Shown: piece by piece, positions 32,334 through 32,966 of the stretch
How positions within the stretch are numbered: the first letter of the stretch is position 1
Layout of the letters: every line of letters starts with the position of its first letter
Origin: Lachnospiraceae bacterium
Lineage (GTDB): Bacteria; Bacillota; Clostridia; Lachnospirales; Lachnospiraceae
Direction: 5' to 3'
DNA: 32,966 bases
Assembly (NCBI GenBank): GCA_021199655.1
Contig: JAJQHQ010000090.1
Location: forward strand, 1-32,966
Made by a program: the position numbers and the translations under genes
Notes under the pieces: model-generated
What the model was told of the DNA's origin: nothing
Database searches by the model: none
Seen by the model: the letters and a program-made list of their open reading frames with translations, nothing else

Positions 32334-32397
32334 CCATTCGCTGAAAGCGAATTTTGCATAGATTTGTGCCTTAACTGTGAAGTTACGGAGCAGTTAC
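32334..32397 (+). repeat. Composite repeat: hairpin plus 25-bp palindrome (copy A7)
   Basis: ATTCGCT-GAA-AGCGAAT (32336-32352) followed 19 bases later by the 25-bp element (32372-32396; arms TAACTGT / GCAGTTA, centre GAAGTTACGGA). It is a diverged twin of 4853-4917. It lies 11 bases after the first phosphorylase stop and 59 bases before the next start. Confidence 0.75.
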
Positions 32398-32455
32398 GAA
32401 ATGATAAATAAGGATCGACATCAGATATAGAGGACGGGAAAATGAGGAGGAGAGC

Positions 32456-32966
32456 ATGAACAGAAAAGCAGAGGCATATACGATACAGGATTACGGAAAA
32501 AAGCCGATGTTTGCAAGCTTTTTGCCAGGCATCAGCGGTATCAGGGGGATTCCGCTCTGGTGCTATTATGTCAACCGCGGACAGTGCATGGTGAGCTTCG
32601 GTGCGGAAAATAAGGACAAAGCGATCATGGAATTTTTTCCGGCACAGGACGCCTATCAGAACGCGAAACGGACGGGATTCCGCACGTTTTTACGGGTGAA
32701 CGGAGAATTCAGAGAACCGTTCGCGGATGAGAATGAATCCCATGAAATGCGGATTTATAAAAACGGATTGGAACTTACGCAGGAGGCGTCAGGCTTGAGA
32801 ACGGAAGTCTCGTATTTTACGCTGCCAAATGAAGAAATCGGCGCGTTGGTGCGGACGGTGACGGTGACATATGTGGGTGCTGACGAATTGCCGGTCTGCT
32901 CCAATGCTGCCTCGGATGACAGAGACGGGATGGCAACACCTGCATCAGGTGGCAGAGACGGGATGG
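32456..32966 (+). CDS. Second COG3459-type phosphorylase, N-terminal part (runs off the window)
   Basis: Open to the window end (170 codons). It begins [16 protein letters not shown] with GGAGG before the ATG. The segments [31 protein letters not shown] and [17 protein letters not shown] are characteristic N-terminal beta-sandwich sequences of cellobiose-phosphorylase-like enzymes. The visible end ([18 protein letters not shown]) is a low-complexity stretch in which GCAGAGACGGGATGG-like DNA occurs twice, another hydrophilic insertion like those in the preceding gene. Together they suggest a paired phosphorylase operon. Confidence 0.75.
   Translation, partial: MNRKAEAYTIQDYGKKPMFASFLPGISGIRGIPLWCYYVNRGQCMVSFGAENKDKAIMEFFPAQDAYQNAKRTGFRTFLRVNGEFREPFADENESHEMRIYKNGLELTQEASGLRTEVSYFTLPNEEIGALVRTVTVTYVGADELPVCSNAASDDRDGMATPASGGRDGM

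Noticed and set aside
4892-32396. CRISPR array made of the 25-bp repeats
   Set aside because: Copies are kilobases apart, occur on both strands and have no regular spacers; no cas genes are present (VapD only shares a distant fold with Cas2).
32085-32411. 108-codon plus-strand frame at the end of the phosphorylase gene
   Set aside because: Out of frame within the real gene and ends inside the composite repeat; the similar peptide ending at 4894 also arises from translating the same repeat.

Overview
The window looks like the chromosome of an anaerobic Clostridia-type Firmicute, most likely a Lachnospiraceae gut bacterium (an inference). Supporting signs are strong AGGAGG ribosome sites, SigA promoters, a YesM/YesN two-component pair, LacI- and AraC-controlled sugar ABC transporters, COG3459-type phosphorylases, and many short palindromic intergenic repeats. 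I see no tRNA, CRISPR array or phage.

Layout from left to right. 1-51 is probably the 3' end of a group II intron. 400-4835 is a LacI-type regulator with a family-1 sugar transporter (binding protein, two permeases) and no ATPase. 5201-6217 (minus) is an unusual regulator (winged helix, GHKL ATPase, STAS-like domain) flanked by matching operator-like clusters; it is divergent from a GH2 beta-mannosidase (6491-9214) that carries an in-frame palindromic insertion. 9267-12182 is accessory DNA: a VapD-type pair, a small membrane protein and HipBA. 12286-15183 is a methionine-type MetQ-MetN-MetI importer. 15195-15719 (minus) is a PBECR2-like nuclease with a structured RNA directly downstream. 15865-24465 is a YesMN-type two-component system, with the kinase broken by a frameshift in a C run, followed by a ribose-class sugar transporter with two permeases. 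24615-25237 is a HicA-like toxin pair. 25281-27436 is hisH-hisF-ung. 27474-28805 (minus) is a DUF3990 (ADP-ribosyltransferase-like) gene and its small partner, separated by a composite palindromic element. 29144 to the end holds two large COG3459-type phosphorylases, the second cut by the window edge.

How it works together. The metabolic part is glycan scavenging: import of sugars or oligosaccharides by two ABC systems, hydrolysis of beta-mannosides, and phosphorolysis of beta-glucosides. Small, AT-richer toxin-like modules sit between the metabolic operons.

The most unusual layer is non-coding. A 25-bp palindromic element (arms TAACTGT / ACAGTTA around a GGTAC-containing centre) recurs at least seven times. 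Five copies lie in the same orientation 20-59 bases upstream of start codons of unrelated genes. A second motif, ATTCGCTTTA, forms two mirror-image clusters around the regulator gene. These, the structured RNA at 15195-15305 and the in-frame palindrome in the mannosidase are the best candidates for undescribed biology.
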